Assembly: GCA_900637135.1 (NCBI GenBank)
Contig: LR134353.1
Location: forward strand, 1,798,001 to 1,862,000
Length of the DNA: 64,000 bases
Direction of reading: 5' to 3'
Source: Mycolicibacterium flavescens
GTDB taxonomy: Bacteria > Actinomycetota > Actinomycetes > Mycobacteriales > Mycobacteriaceae
Each line of letters begins with the position of its first letter. Within the stretch, counting starts at the first letter, position 1. The notes under the pieces are model-generated. The model did no database searches and had not been told where the DNA came from. It was given only the letters and a program-made list of their open reading frames with translations. Position numbers and translations under genes: made by a program. Below, in pieces: positions 8,748 to 17,111 of the stretch.

Positions 8748-9761
8748 ATGGTCAACATCCGCAAAACCTGGCGCGCCGCGGCGGCGCTGGCCACCACCGC
8801 CACAGTGCTCGCCGCATGCGGAGGCGGCTCGAGCGATGTGGTCGGAGAGGGCGGCGGGAATGGCGCCGACACGACGCTGACGCTCGTCGCCTATGCCGTG
8901 CCCGAACCCGGCTGGAGCAAGATCATTCCCGCATTCGCCGCGACACCGGAAGGTAAAGGCGTCGGCGTCACGACGTCGTACGGCGCCTCGGGCGACCAGT
9001 CGCGCGCCGTCGTCGACGGTAAGCCCGCCGACATCGTGAACTTCTCCGTCGAGCCGGACATCACCCGACTCGTTAAGGCCGACAAGGTCACCGAGGACTG
9101 GAACGCCGACGCCACCAAGGGCATCCCGTTCGGATCCGTCGTGTCCTTCGCGGTGCGGCCCGGTAACCCCAAGAACATCAGGGACTGGCCGGATCTGCTC
9201 AAGCCCGGCGTCGAGGTCATCACGCCCAGCCCGCTGAGCTCCGGGTCCGCCAAGTGGAACCTGCTGGCGCCGTACGCGTGGGCCAGCAAGGGCGGACAGG
9301 ATCCCCAAGCCGGTCTCGACTACGTCACCGAGCTGGTGACTCAGCACATCAAGCTGCGCCCGAGTTCGGGCCGTGAGGCCACCGACGTGTTCCGGCAGGG
9401 CAGCGGTGACGTGCTGCTGGCCTACGAGAACGAGGCGCTGCACTTCGGCTTGGAGTACGTGAACCCGCCGGAGACCTTCAAGATCGAGAACCCTGTCGCC
9501 GTGGTGTCGTCGAGCACGCACCTGGACAAGGCGAACGCGCTGAAGAACTTCATCTACACCCCCGAGGCGCAGAAGCTGTGGGCCGAGGCCGGTTTCCGTC
9601 CCGTCGATCCCGCGGTGCTCGAGGAGTTCCGGGACAAGTTCCCCGCGCCCGCAAAACTATGGACCGTTGACGACCTCGGAGGCTGGGCGACACTGGATCC
9701 CGAGCTGTTCGACAAGGACAACGGCACCATCACCAAGATCTACACCCAGGCGACCGGATGA
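8748..9761 (+). CDS. subI: sulfate-binding lipoprotein SubI
   Basis: The periplasmic-type substrate-binding protein of the sulfate/thiosulfate ABC importer. The 337-residue precursor has a lipobox LAAC with the lipidated Cys at residue 24. The mature protein shows the sulfate-binding family pattern: LTLVAYAVPEPGWSKIIPAF, then a SYGASGDQSRAVVDGKPADIVNFS block, then PLSSGSAKWNLLAPYAWA. ATG at 8748 is preceded by AAAGG at a normal distance, so it is translated with a leader, unlike the small ORF. It heads subI-cysT-cysW-cysA. Expression is probably controlled by cysteine through the upstream polycysteine ORF. Confidence 0.95.
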   Translation: MVNIRKTWRAAAALATTATVLAACGGGSSDVVGEGGGNGADTTLTLVAYAVPEPGWSKIIPAFAATPEGKGVGVTTSYGASGDQSRAVVDGKPADIVNFSVEPDITRLVKADKVTEDWNADATKGIPFGSVVSFAVRPGNPKNIRDWPDLLKPGVEVITPSPLSSGSAKWNLLAPYAWASKGGQDPQAGLDYVTELVTQHIKLRPSSGREATDVFRQGSGDVLLAYENEALHFGLEYVNPPETFKIENPVAVVSSSTHLDKANALKNFIYTPEAQKLWAEAGFRPVDPAVLEEFRDKFPAPAKLWTVDDLGGWATLDPELFDKDNGTITKIYTQATG

Positions 9762-10645
9762 CCCCTTCCGTGAACGCGTTGGGTTCCCCGTATCCTGACG
9801 GGAGCCGACCCGAACCCACGAACGGCGAGCGAACAATTAGCCTCTGGGGCCCCCGGTATGGGACCACCTCGCTACGGGTTGGTGCGGCGACGATTTGGCT
9901 GAGCATCATCGTGCTGCTGCCGTTGGCCGCGATCCTCTGGCAGTCGGCCGGCGGCGGGTGGCAGGCGTTCTGGCTTGCGGTCACCTCGAACGCGGCCGTC
10001 GCGTCGTTCAAGGTGACGCTGACCGTGTCGTTCGGGGTGACGGTGGTCAACCTGGTGTTCGGGCTGTTGGTTGCCTGGGTGCTGACCCGCGACGAATTCG
10101 TCGGCAAGCGGCTGATCGACTCAGTGATCGACTTGCCGTTCGCGTTGCCGACGATCGTCGCCAGCCTGGTCATGCTGGCGCTCTACGGCCCCGCCAGCCC
10201 GGTCGGGCTGCACCTGCAGCACACCATATGGGGTATCGGGGTGGCGTTGCTGTTTGTCACCCTGCCGTTCGTGGTGCGATCGGTGCAGCCGGTGCTGTTG
10301 GAACTGGACCGCGAGATCGAGGAAGCCGCGGCATCGTTGGGGGCCAACAACTGGATCATCTTCACCCGGGTGATGCTGCCCGCACTTCTGCCGTCGCTGC
10401 TGTCGGGCGCCGGTCTGGCGTTCTCCCGCGCGATCGGCGAGTTCGGTTCGGTGGTCCTGATCGGCGGCGCCGTGCCTGGCGAGACCGAAGTGTCCTCGCA
10501 GTGGATCCGCACCCTGATCGAGAACGACGACCGTACCGGCGCCGCCGCGATCTCGATTGTGCTGCTGGCCATCTCGTTCGTCGTGCTGTTCATCCTGCGC
10601 GCGATCGGATCGCGCGCCGCCCGACGCGACGCCTTGGCGCAATGA
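9758..10645 (+). CDS. cysT: sulfate ABC transporter permease CysT
   Basis: A 295-residue membrane permease with six predicted helices, beginning after a ~45-residue hydrophilic N-terminus. The EAA loop that docks the ATPase reads EIEEAAASLGANNWIIFTRVMLPALLPSLLSG. It ends with IGEFGSVVLIGG, the cytoplasmic motif of CysT/CysW permeases. It overlaps the subI stop by four bases (ATGA) and itself overlaps cysW, so the four genes are coupled. It pairs with CysW to form the channel. Confidence 0.95.
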   Translation: MTPSVNALGSPYPDGSRPEPTNGERTISLWGPRYGTTSLRVGAATIWLSIIVLLPLAAILWQSAGGGWQAFWLAVTSNAAVASFKVTLTVSFGVTVVNLVFGLLVAWVLTRDEFVGKRLIDSVIDLPFALPTIVASLVMLALYGPASPVGLHLQHTIWGIGVALLFVTLPFVVRSVQPVLLELDREIEEAAASLGANNWIIFTRVMLPALLPSLLSGAGLAFSRAIGEFGSVVLIGGAVPGETEVSSQWIRTLIENDDRTGAAAISIVLLAISFVVLFILRAIGSRAARRDALAQ

Positions 10646-11454
10646 TCCTTTCGCCGGTGGTCAGACACCTGCTTCGCTACCTCGCGCTGACCTACATCGT
10701 CGTCTTGGTCGTGGTGCCGGTGGGCCTGATCCTGTGGCGCAGTTTCGCCCCGGGCTTCGGAACCTTTATTGATTGGATAACCACCCCGGCCGCGGTATCC
10801 GCTCTGCAACTGTCGCTCTTGGTCGTCGCGATCGTGGTGCCGCTCAACGTGCTGTTTGGCGTGCCGACCGCGGTGGTGCTGGCGCGGAACAAGTTTCGCG
10901 GCAAGAGTCTGATGCAGGCCGTGATCGATCTGCCGTTCGCGGTGTCGCCGGTGGTGGTCGGTGTCGCGCTGATCCTGCTGTGGGGCTCGGCGGGGCTGTT
11001 CGGATTCGTCGAGAACAACCTCGGCTTCAAGATCATCTTCGGGTTCCCCGGCATCGTGCTAGCCAGCGTCTTCGTCACGGTGCCGTTCGTGATCCGTGAG
11101 GTTGAACCGGTGCTGCACGAGATAGGCACCGATCAGGAGGAGGCCGCTGCCACGCTAGGCTCGCAGTGGTGGCAGACGTTCTGGCGGGTCACGCTGCCGT
11201 CCATCCGGTGGGGTCTGACCTACGGCGTCGTGCTCACGATCGCACGCACCCTCGGTGAGTACGGGGCCGTGCTGATGGTGTCGTCCAACCTTCCAGGCTC
11301 TTCGCAGACGCTCACACTGCTGGTGTCGGACCGGTACAACCGAGGTGAAGAGTATGGGGCGTATGCGGTGTCGACGCTTTTGATGAGTGTGGCGGTCGTG
11401 GTCTTGATTACGCAAGTGTTGCTCGACGCGCGCCGGTCCAGAGCCAGCAGATAG
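10642..11454 (+). CDS. cysW: sulfate ABC transporter permease CysW
   Basis: A 270-residue inner-membrane permease homologous to CysT. Its helices include [18 protein letters not shown] and [22 protein letters not shown]. The EAA loop is [30 protein letters not shown], followed by [22 protein letters not shown] at 10642 overlaps the cysT stop (ATGA) and is chosen over longer in-frame extensions that run inside cysT. It forms the heterodimeric channel with CysT. cysA starts 14 bases downstream behind GGAAAGGGAAG. Confidence 0.95.
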   Translation: MILSPVVRHLLRYLALTYIVVLVVVPVGLILWRSFAPGFGTFIDWITTPAAVSALQLSLLVVAIVVPLNVLFGVPTAVVLARNKFRGKSLMQAVIDLPFAVSPVVVGVALILLWGSAGLFGFVENNLGFKIIFGFPGIVLASVFVTVPFVIREVEPVLHEIGTDQEEAAATLGSQWWQTFWRVTLPSIRWGLTYGVVLTIARTLGEYGAVLMVSSNLPGSSQTLTLLVSDRYNRGEEYGAYAVSTLLMSVAVVVLITQVLLDARRSRASR

Positions 11455-11468
11455 GCGGAAAGGGAAGT

Positions 11469-12512
11469 ATGAGCAATGCGATAGCCGTGCGAGGCGCCAA
11501 CAAGCGATACGGCGACTTCGCGGCCCTGGACAATGTCGATTTCGAAGTACCATCCGGTTCGCTGACCGCATTGCTAGGGCCCAGCGGGTCCGGGAAGTCG
11601 ACGCTACTACGGGCCATCGCGGGCCTCGACCGGCCCGATTCCGGCACCGTCACGATCAACGGCCGCGACGTCACCAACGTGCCGCCCCAGCGGCGCGGTA
11701 TCGGTTTCGTGTTCCAGCACTATGCGGCGTTCAAGCACCTGACGGTGCGGGACAACGTCGCGTTCGGGCTGAAGATTCGCAAGCGGCCCAAGGCCGAAAT
11801 CAAGCAGAAGGTCGACAATCTCCTCGAAGTGGTCGGGCTAGCCGGTTTCCAGACTCGTTACCCGAACCAGCTCTCCGGAGGGCAACGTCAGCGCATGGCG
11901 CTGGCCCGCGCGCTGGCCGTGGACCCACAAGTGCTGTTGCTCGACGAACCGTTCGGTGCGCTGGACGCCAAGGTGCGAGAGGATTTGCGCGCTTGGCTGC
12001 GCCGGTTGCACGACGAAGTGCAGGTCACCACGGTGCTGGTGACGCACGATCAGTCTGAGGCGCTCGACGTCGCCGACCGGATCGCGGTGCTGAATAGAGG
12101 CCGCATCGAGCAGATCGGTTCCCCCGCAGAGGTTTACGATGCACCAGCCAACGCGTTCGTGATGTCGTTTCTAGGTGCGGTTTCCTCGCTGAACGGTGCG
12201 CTGGTCCGACCGCACGACATCCGTGTAGGACGCAACCCAGACATGGCGATCGCTTCCACCGACGAGTCGGTGCAGTCCACCGGAGTGGTACGCGCGATCA
12301 TCGACCGAATTGTCATGCTAGGCTTCGAAGTTCGTGTCGAGTTACACAGTGCGACGGACCAGACGCCCTTCACCGCGCAGATCACCCGCGGCGACGCCGA
12401 GGCGCTCGGGCTGAAGGAGGGGGACACTGTCTACGTCCGCGCAACCCGGGTGCCACCGTTGCCCGGCAGCACACAGGATCCACCCGACGATGAGGCCGTG
12501 ACGAGGGCCTGA
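11469..12512 (+). CDS. cysA: sulfate ABC transporter ATPase CysA
   Basis: A 347-residue ATPase. Walker A is GPSGSGKST (about residues 36-44), the signature is [15 protein letters not shown], Walker B is [12 protein letters not shown], and the H-loop is VLVTHDQ. The C-terminal ~110 residues form a TOBE-like regulatory domain (VRPHDIRVG and following) typical of sulfate and molybdate importers. It is the last gene of the operon and energises CysTW to import sulfate/thiosulfate. A perfect 18-bp palindrome 16 bases downstream may serve as its terminator. Confidence 0.95.
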   Translation: MSNAIAVRGANKRYGDFAALDNVDFEVPSGSLTALLGPSGSGKSTLLRAIAGLDRPDSGTVTINGRDVTNVPPQRRGIGFVFQHYAAFKHLTVRDNVAFGLKIRKRPKAEIKQKVDNLLEVVGLAGFQTRYPNQLSGGQRQRMALARALAVDPQVLLLDEPFGALDAKVREDLRAWLRRLHDEVQVTTVLVTHDQSEALDVADRIAVLNRGRIEQIGSPAEVYDAPANAFVMSFLGAVSSLNGALVRPHDIRVGRNPDMAIASTDESVQSTGVVRAIIDRIVMLGFEVRVELHSATDQTPFTAQITRGDAEALGLKEGDTVYVRATRVPPLPGSTQDPPDDEAVTRA

Positions 12513-12528
12513 GTCGGTTGGGCCGAAG

Positions 12529-12546
12529 ATGGGGCAATTGCCCCAT
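12529..12546. terminator. perfect 18-bp palindrome after cysA
   Basis: ATGGGGCAATTGCCCCAT is its own reverse complement. As RNA it gives a 7-bp GC-rich stem with an AATT loop. There is no T run, so it would be a U-less terminator of the mycobacterial type. Equally, it could be a regulator-binding site for the methyltransferase gene that starts 35 bases later. A second short inverted repeat (CCAGG-N7-CCTGG, 12551-12567) lies between it and that gene. Confidence 0.4.
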
Positions 12547-12580
12547 TACGCCAGGTTGACTTCCTGGTTGAGTTGCTCGC

Positions 12581-13648
12581 ATGAACACCAGCACCCCGAC
12601 CCAGGTCGATCCGGACAAACTGATGGAATTCGTCTTCCGCGCGGTCGAGGAGGCCGGCGCGGCACTCAACTGCGCACTCGTCGTGATGGGCGACCGCCTC
12701 GGGTACTACCGGTCGCTTGTCGAGCACGGGCCGAGCACCCCAGCCGAGTTGGCCGAACGCACCGGCACCGACGCGCACTACGCCAGGGAGTGGCTCAACG
12801 CGCAAACCGCCGGCGCCTTCGTCGAATACAACCCGGCGACCGGTCGTTATCGGTTGCCGGCCGAGCAGGCCGTGGCGCTCACCGACGAAACAAGCCCGGC
12901 CTTCGTCGGCGGTCTCTTCCAGATCGCGCACGGAACCGCATCGGACGCTGGACACATCTTCGAGGCGGCCCGCGCAGGCGTCGGCGTCGCTTGGGGGGAT
13001 CACAACTCCGACGTCCATGTCGGGTGCGAACGGTTCTTCCGCCCGACCTACGCCGCGCATCTGGTCGACGATTGGATCCCGGCGTTGGACGGTGTCGTGG
13101 AGAAACTCAGGAGCGGCGCCCGTGTCGCCGATGTCGGTTGTGGACACGGAGCGTCGACGCTGCTGATGGCCGAAGCCTTTCCCGCCTCGACGTTCGTCGG
13201 TGTGGACGGACATGCGAAGTCCATCGAGGTGGCCAGTGCGCGGAACGGGATGCCGGGAGCGGTCAGCTTCCAGACCGCGGCCGCGGACGCGTTCGCGGGT
13301 GGGCCGTACGACCTGGTCACGATGTTCGACTGCTTGCACGACATGGGCGATCCAATCGGCGCCGCACGCCACGTGCGGGAGGTCATCGCTGAAGACGGCA
13401 CATGGATGGTGGTCGAGCCGGCCGCCGGTGACCGGGTGGAGGACAACCTCAACCCGATCGGGCGCGCGTACTACGGCTTTTCCACGTTGCTGTGCACACC
13501 GTCGTCATTGGCTCAACCGGTCGGGATGGCGCTCGGCACTCAGGCGGGCCCGGCCCGCATTCGAGATGTCGTGACAGCGGCCGGGTTCCGACGGTTCCGG
13601 CTGGCCGCGCAGACCCCGTTCAACAACGTGTTCGAGGTCCGGCCCTGA
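12581..13648 (+). CDS. SAM-dependent methyltransferase with N-terminal winged helix
   Basis: A 355-residue protein. The first ~90 residues look like the dimerisation/winged-helix domain of small-molecule methyltransferases (GPSTPAELAERTGTDAHYAREWLNAQTAGAFVEY). The Rossmann part has motif I RVADVGCGHGASTLLMAEAFP, an acidic strand-2 end FVGVDGH, and YDLVTMFDCLHDMGDP, followed by GTWMVVEPAAGD. The substrate is not evident. ATG at 12581 is preceded by two inverted repeats rather than a strong ribosome site. It lies between the two sulfur operons but shows no sulfur-pathway feature of its own. Confidence 0.8.
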   Translation: MNTSTPTQVDPDKLMEFVFRAVEEAGAALNCALVVMGDRLGYYRSLVEHGPSTPAELAERTGTDAHYAREWLNAQTAGAFVEYNPATGRYRLPAEQAVALTDETSPAFVGGLFQIAHGTASDAGHIFEAARAGVGVAWGDHNSDVHVGCERFFRPTYAAHLVDDWIPALDGVVEKLRSGARVADVGCGHGASTLLMAEAFPASTFVGVDGHAKSIEVASARNGMPGAVSFQTAAADAFAGGPYDLVTMFDCLHDMGDPIGAARHVREVIAEDGTWMVVEPAAGDRVEDNLNPIGRAYYGFSTLLCTPSSLAQPVGMALGTQAGPARIRDVVTAAGFRRFRLAAQTPFNNVFEVRP

Positions 13649-13651
13649 GGA

Positions 13652-14359
13652 CTACGCAGCGACGGTCCCGGTGGCGGTGATCGCGTCGTACCGGTCCATC
13701 ACCGTCGCCGCGACGAGGTTGTGCGACCCGAGCGGTTCGGCCATCGCAATACCTTGAGCCCCAGCGTATTCGGCGACGCGATCGGTGATCCGGCCGTGCG
13801 CCAAAAACCACGGAGCGATGACCAGGCGTCGGGCCCCGCGGGCACGCAGGCGCTCGGCGGTTTCGGCGACACTCGCGTACGGTCCGGTGGCGAACGCGAC
13901 TTCGGCTCCCGCCCAGCGCGTTCCGGAGCGCAGAGACTCAGCGACCGTGGCGGTCCTGGCGTTCGCGGCGGGATGCGACGAGCCGACCGCGACGATGAGG
14001 ACGCCAAGGCCGTCGTCGTCGGGGGAGACCCCGAGCTCGGCCAGCCGCTGCCGCAGCACGCTCAACAGCGCCGGGTCCTCGCCGAGCACCTCGGCCCGAT
14101 CGACCACCGCGCGCGATTCCTCGATCACCGTGGGGATGTCGATGCGTGCGTGGAAGGCACTGGCCAAAAGGAACGGTACGACCACGGCCGGGGCGTGCAG
14201 ACCGCTCAGGGTGTCGAGCAGGCTGGGGCCGTTCTGTTCCAGGAACGCCGGACGCACGTCGAGCCACGGACGCAGGCGCCGGATCCGGCCTGCCACCGCA
14301 TGCGTCACCGCCGCCGAGCGTGGGTCGGCGCTGCCGTGCGCGGTCAGCACGAGGGTCAC
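13652..14359 (-). CDS. CbiX-type sirohydrochlorin chelatase
   Basis: A 235-residue protein of the CbiX/SirB chelatase family. The start VTLVLTAHGSADPRS has the conserved His-Gly after the first strand. A second half repeats the fold (VLIVAVGSSHPAANA; RLVIAPWFLAHGRITDRV). Such enzymes put Fe or Co into sirohydrochlorin. Here it follows cysH by 7 bases and lies in the sirA-cysH operon, so Fe insertion to make siroheme for the sulfite reductase is the likely role (Rv2393 position). GTG at 14359 is the start used; the longer in-frame extension lies inside cysH. The stop is 3 bases from the convergent methyltransferase. Confidence 0.85.
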   Translation of the reverse strand: MTLVLTAHGSADPRSAAVTHAVAGRIRRLRPWLDVRPAFLEQNGPSLLDTLSGLHAPAVVVPFLLASAFHARIDIPTVIEESRAVVDRAEVLGEDPALLSVLRQRLAELGVSPDDDGLGVLIVAVGSSHPAANARTATVAESLRSGTRWAGAEVAFATGPYASVAETAERLRARGARRLVIAPWFLAHGRITDRVAEYAGAQGIAMAEPLGSHNLVAATVMDRYDAITATGTVAA

Positions 14360-14366
14360 AGTGACC

Positions 14367-15071
14367 TCACGATGCGTGCAGCCCGCATTCGATCTTGCCG
14401 GTGCCTGCCCAGCGGCCGCTGCGCGGATCGGCGCCTTCGACGGGCTTGGCCGTGCACGGTGCGCAGCCGATCGACGGATAGCCCTCGTAGACGAGCGGAT
14501 TGACGAGCACACCGTTGGTGTCGATGTAGTTCTGCATGTCCTCGTCGGTCCAGGCCGCCAACGGATTGATCTTCACCAGCCCGAAAGCCTTGTCCCAGCT
14601 GATGAACGGCGCGTTGGCGCGCGTAGGCGCCTCGACGCGGCGGATGCCGGTCACCCAGGCCGAGTAGCCGCGCAGCGCCGCCGAGAGCGGCTCGACCTTG
14701 CGCATACGGCAGCACTCGTTGGGCTCCCGCGCGAACAGGTCCTTACCGAACAACTCGTCCTGCTCGGCCACGCTCTTCTCGGCGGTGACGTTGACGATGT
14801 TGACGTCGTAGACCGCCTCGACGGCGTCGCGGGTGCCGATGGTCTCGACGAAGTGGTACCCCGTGTCGAGGAAGAGGATGTCCACGCCGGGCCGCACCTC
14901 TGCAGCGAGATCTATGAGCACGGCGTCCTGCATGTTCGAGGCGACCACGTAATTGCCACCGAAGTTCTCGTCGGTCCAGCGCAGCAGGTCATGCGCGCTC
15001 GCGCCCTCGAGTTCGGCCGCGCCGCGCTCGGCGAGCCCCTGCAGATCGGTATCCGTGGTCAAATCGGTCAC
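14367..15071 (-). CDS. cysH: adenylylsulfate reductase CysH
   Basis: A 234-residue reductase that converts activated sulfate (APS) to sulfite. The PP-loop-like region is NYVVASNMQDAVLIDLAAEV. The cysteine pairs NECCRMRK and SIGCAPC bind a 4Fe-4S cluster, which marks the APS-type rather than the PAPS-type enzyme. The catalytic cysteine lies in the C-terminal KIECGLHAS. GTG at 15071 overlaps the sirA stop (GTGA) and fits the family N-terminus; a longer in-frame start at 15104 lies inside sirA. It sits between the sulfite reductase and the siroheme chelatase, so three steps of reductive sulfate assimilation are co-expressed. Confidence 0.95.
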   Translation of the reverse strand: MTDLTTDTDLQGLAERGAAELEGASAHDLLRWTDENFGGNYVVASNMQDAVLIDLAAEVRPGVDILFLDTGYHFVETIGTRDAVEAVYDVNIVNVTAEKSVAEQDELFGKDLFAREPNECCRMRKVEPLSAALRGYSAWVTGIRRVEAPTRANAPFISWDKAFGLVKINPLAAWTDEDMQNYIDTNGVLVNPLVYEGYPSIGCAPCTAKPVEGADPRSGRWAGTGKIECGLHAS

Positions 15072-16750
15072 TTCAAGTCCGCCTCGTCCGCTCGTATCGC
15101 CCACGTTGCGAAACGCTCGCCCTGCTCCCTTTGTTTCACGAAGTTGCGAACGACCCGGTCGATGTAGTCGCCGAGCTCACTGGACAGCACCTTGTGCTGG
15201 CGCAGCTTGCGGCCGAAACCGCTGTCCAGACCGAGGCTGCCGCCCAGGTGCACCTGGAAACCCTCGACCGAGTTGCCGTCACCGTCGTCGACCATCTGGC
15301 CCTTGAACCCGATGTCGGCGACCTGGATGCGCGCGCACGAGTTCGGGCAGCCGTTGATATTCACGGTGATCGGCACATCGAGCTGCGCGTTGATGTCCTC
15401 GAGCCGCTTCTCCAACTCCGGAACCAGCACCTGCGCGCGGGTCCGCGTCTCGGTGAACGACAACTTGCAGAACTCGATACCCGTGCAGGCCATCAGGTTC
15501 TTGCGCCAGTGCGACGGCTCCGGCGGCAGCCCGAGCGCCTCGAGGCCCGCGGTCAGCTCGGCGAGCTTGTCGTCGGGCACATCGAGGATGATCAGCTTCT
15601 GGTAAGGGGTGAACCGGATGCGGTCCGACCCCGCCGCCTCGGCGAGATCGGCCACCTTGGTCAGGATGGTGCCGGAGACCCGGCCCGCGATCGGTGCGAC
15701 GCCGACGGCGTTGCGTCCGTTCTTCAGTTTCTGGATGCCAACATGGTCGATTGGATGCTTGACCGGTTCGGGTGCGGGCCCGTCGATCAGCTTGCGACCC
15801 AGGTACTCCTGTTCGAGAATTTCACGGAACTTTTCTATACCCCAGTCCTTGATCAGGAACTTGAGCCGGGCCTTGGACCGCAGCCGCCGATACCCGTAGT
15901 CGCGGAAAACCGCAGTGACCGCCTCCCACACGTCGGCCACCTCGTCAAGCGGAACCCACGCCCCGAGCCGCTGCGCCAGCATCGGGTTGGTTGACAGACC
16001 GCCACCCACCCACAGATCAAGCCCGGGGCCGTGTTCGGGGTGGTTCACCCCGATGAAGGAGATGTCGTTGACCTCGTGGGCGACGTCCTGCAGACCGGAG
16101 ATCGCGGTCTTGTACTTGCGCGGCAGGTTGGAGTACTCGGGGTTGCCGATGTAGCGCCGCACGATCTCGTCCAGGGCCGGCGTCGGATCGAGCACTTCCT
16201 CCAGCGATTCGCCGGCCAGCGGCGAGCCCAGCATTCCGCGGGGGCAGTCACCGCACGCCTCGGTGGTCTGCAGACCGTGAGCGGCCAGCCGCTCCCAGAT
16301 CTCGGGCACGTTCTCGACCTCGAGCCAGTGGTACTGCAGGTTCATCCGGTCGGAGATGTCGGCGGTGTCGCGGGCGAAGTCGATGGAGATCTGGCCCAGC
16401 GTGCGCAGTGCGGCCGCCGACAGCGCCTTGCCGTCGCAGCGCACCCGCATCATGAAGTACTTGGCCTCGAGCAGGTCGGCGTTCTCGTCACCGGTCCAGG
16501 TGCCGTCGTAGCCCTGCTCACGCTGGGTGTACAGGCCCATCCAGCGGAACCGGCCGCGCAGGTCCTGCTTGTCGATCCCGTCGAAACCGGTCTTGGAGTA
16601 GATGTCGATGATGCGGGCGCGCACATTGAGTGCGTCATCGTCCTTCTTGAACTGCTCGTTGGCGTTGAGCGGCTCGCGGTAACCGTGGGCCCACTGGCCC
16701 TCGGCGCGGGGCTTCTTTGCGGGTTTCGGCTTGGATTCCGCTGTGGTCAT
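15068..16750 (-). CDS. sirA: ferredoxin-sulfite reductase SirA (NirA)
   Basis: A 560-residue siroheme/4Fe-4S enzyme that reduces sulfite to sulfide with ferredoxin. The two homologous halves are visible: RCDGKALSAAALRTLGQI with RMNLQYHWLEVENVPEIWERL and TTEACGDCPRGMLGSPLAG in the first half, then MACTGIEFCKLSFTET and NGCPNSCARIQVADIGF in the second. The last two hold the four Cys that bind the cluster and siroheme. The N-terminus is Lys/Pro-rich. ATG at 16750 is the start; its ribosome site AGGAG is inside a 6-bp hairpin. A polycysteine small ORF precedes it, so it is probably attenuated by cysteine. Confidence 0.95.
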   Translation of the reverse strand: MTTAESKPKPAKKPRAEGQWAHGYREPLNANEQFKKDDDALNVRARIIDIYSKTGFDGIDKQDLRGRFRWMGLYTQREQGYDGTWTGDENADLLEAKYFMMRVRCDGKALSAAALRTLGQISIDFARDTADISDRMNLQYHWLEVENVPEIWERLAAHGLQTTEACGDCPRGMLGSPLAGESLEEVLDPTPALDEIVRRYIGNPEYSNLPRKYKTAISGLQDVAHEVNDISFIGVNHPEHGPGLDLWVGGGLSTNPMLAQRLGAWVPLDEVADVWEAVTAVFRDYGYRRLRSKARLKFLIKDWGIEKFREILEQEYLGRKLIDGPAPEPVKHPIDHVGIQKLKNGRNAVGVAPIAGRVSGTILTKVADLAEAAGSDRIRFTPYQKLIILDVPDDKLAELTAGLEALGLPPEPSHWRKNLMACTGIEFCKLSFTETRTRAQVLVPELEKRLEDINAQLDVPITVNINGCPNSCARIQVADIGFKGQMVDDGDGNSVEGFQVHLGGSLGLDSGFGRKLRQHKVLSSELGDYIDRVVRNFVKQREQGERFATWAIRADEADLK

Positions 16751-16756
16751 GGTTTT

Positions 16757-16773
16757 GGCTCCTTTGGGGAGCC
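16757..16773 (-). promoter_or_regulatory. hairpin covering the sirA ribosome-binding site
   Basis: On the minus strand GGCTCC-CCAAA-GGAGCC forms a 6-bp stem whose 3' arm contains the sirA Shine-Dalgarno AAGGAG, 7 bases before the ATG. Folding would hide the ribosome site. This fits the attenuation model for polycysteine leaders, in which translation of the upstream ORF decides whether the site is free. Confidence 0.6.
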
Positions 16774-16860
16774 GGATCGCGCGTCATCGCCGGGGCTGTC
16801 CGGCGGCGCAGATCCGGCGGCCAGCTGAAGTACGGGTGGGCTGGGTCTAGATCAAGCGCG

Positions 16861-16965
16861 TCAAGGCAGACAGCAACACGTACACACGCGCTTGAAGTCG
16901 ACGTGCCGACGCACCACCAGCGATACACGCTTGGGGAAGATGCGGAGGGCAGTCACGTCGGCCAT
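16861..16965 (-). CDS. polycysteine leader peptide of sirA-cysH
   Basis: A 34-codon ORF whose last residues are FKRVCTCCCLP, with four Cys in five codons near the stop. It lies 110 bases upstream of sirA, with the RBS hairpin in between. A second polycysteine ORF precedes subI in this window, and the same arrangement before these two operons is known in M. smegmatis as cysteine-responsive attenuation. The ATG at 16965 is the most likely start; I found no convincing -10 box at the leaderless distance, so the exact start is uncertain. The bases from 16966 to 17111 hold no other gene that I recognise. Confidence 0.75.
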   Translation of the reverse strand: MADVTALRIFPKRVSLVVRRHVDFKRVCTCCCLP

Positions 16966-17111
16966 TGTGCCACGAATCGCCGCACCTGCCCTAACCGGGC
17001 GAGATTTGCGCTCATGGTGAGCAGAACCTCGTCGAGAATGCATCCACGCATCAGAAGTTCGAGTGCACGCCTGCCTGAGTGCAATCTCGCGGCAGGCGGA
17101 CAATTGCAGAC

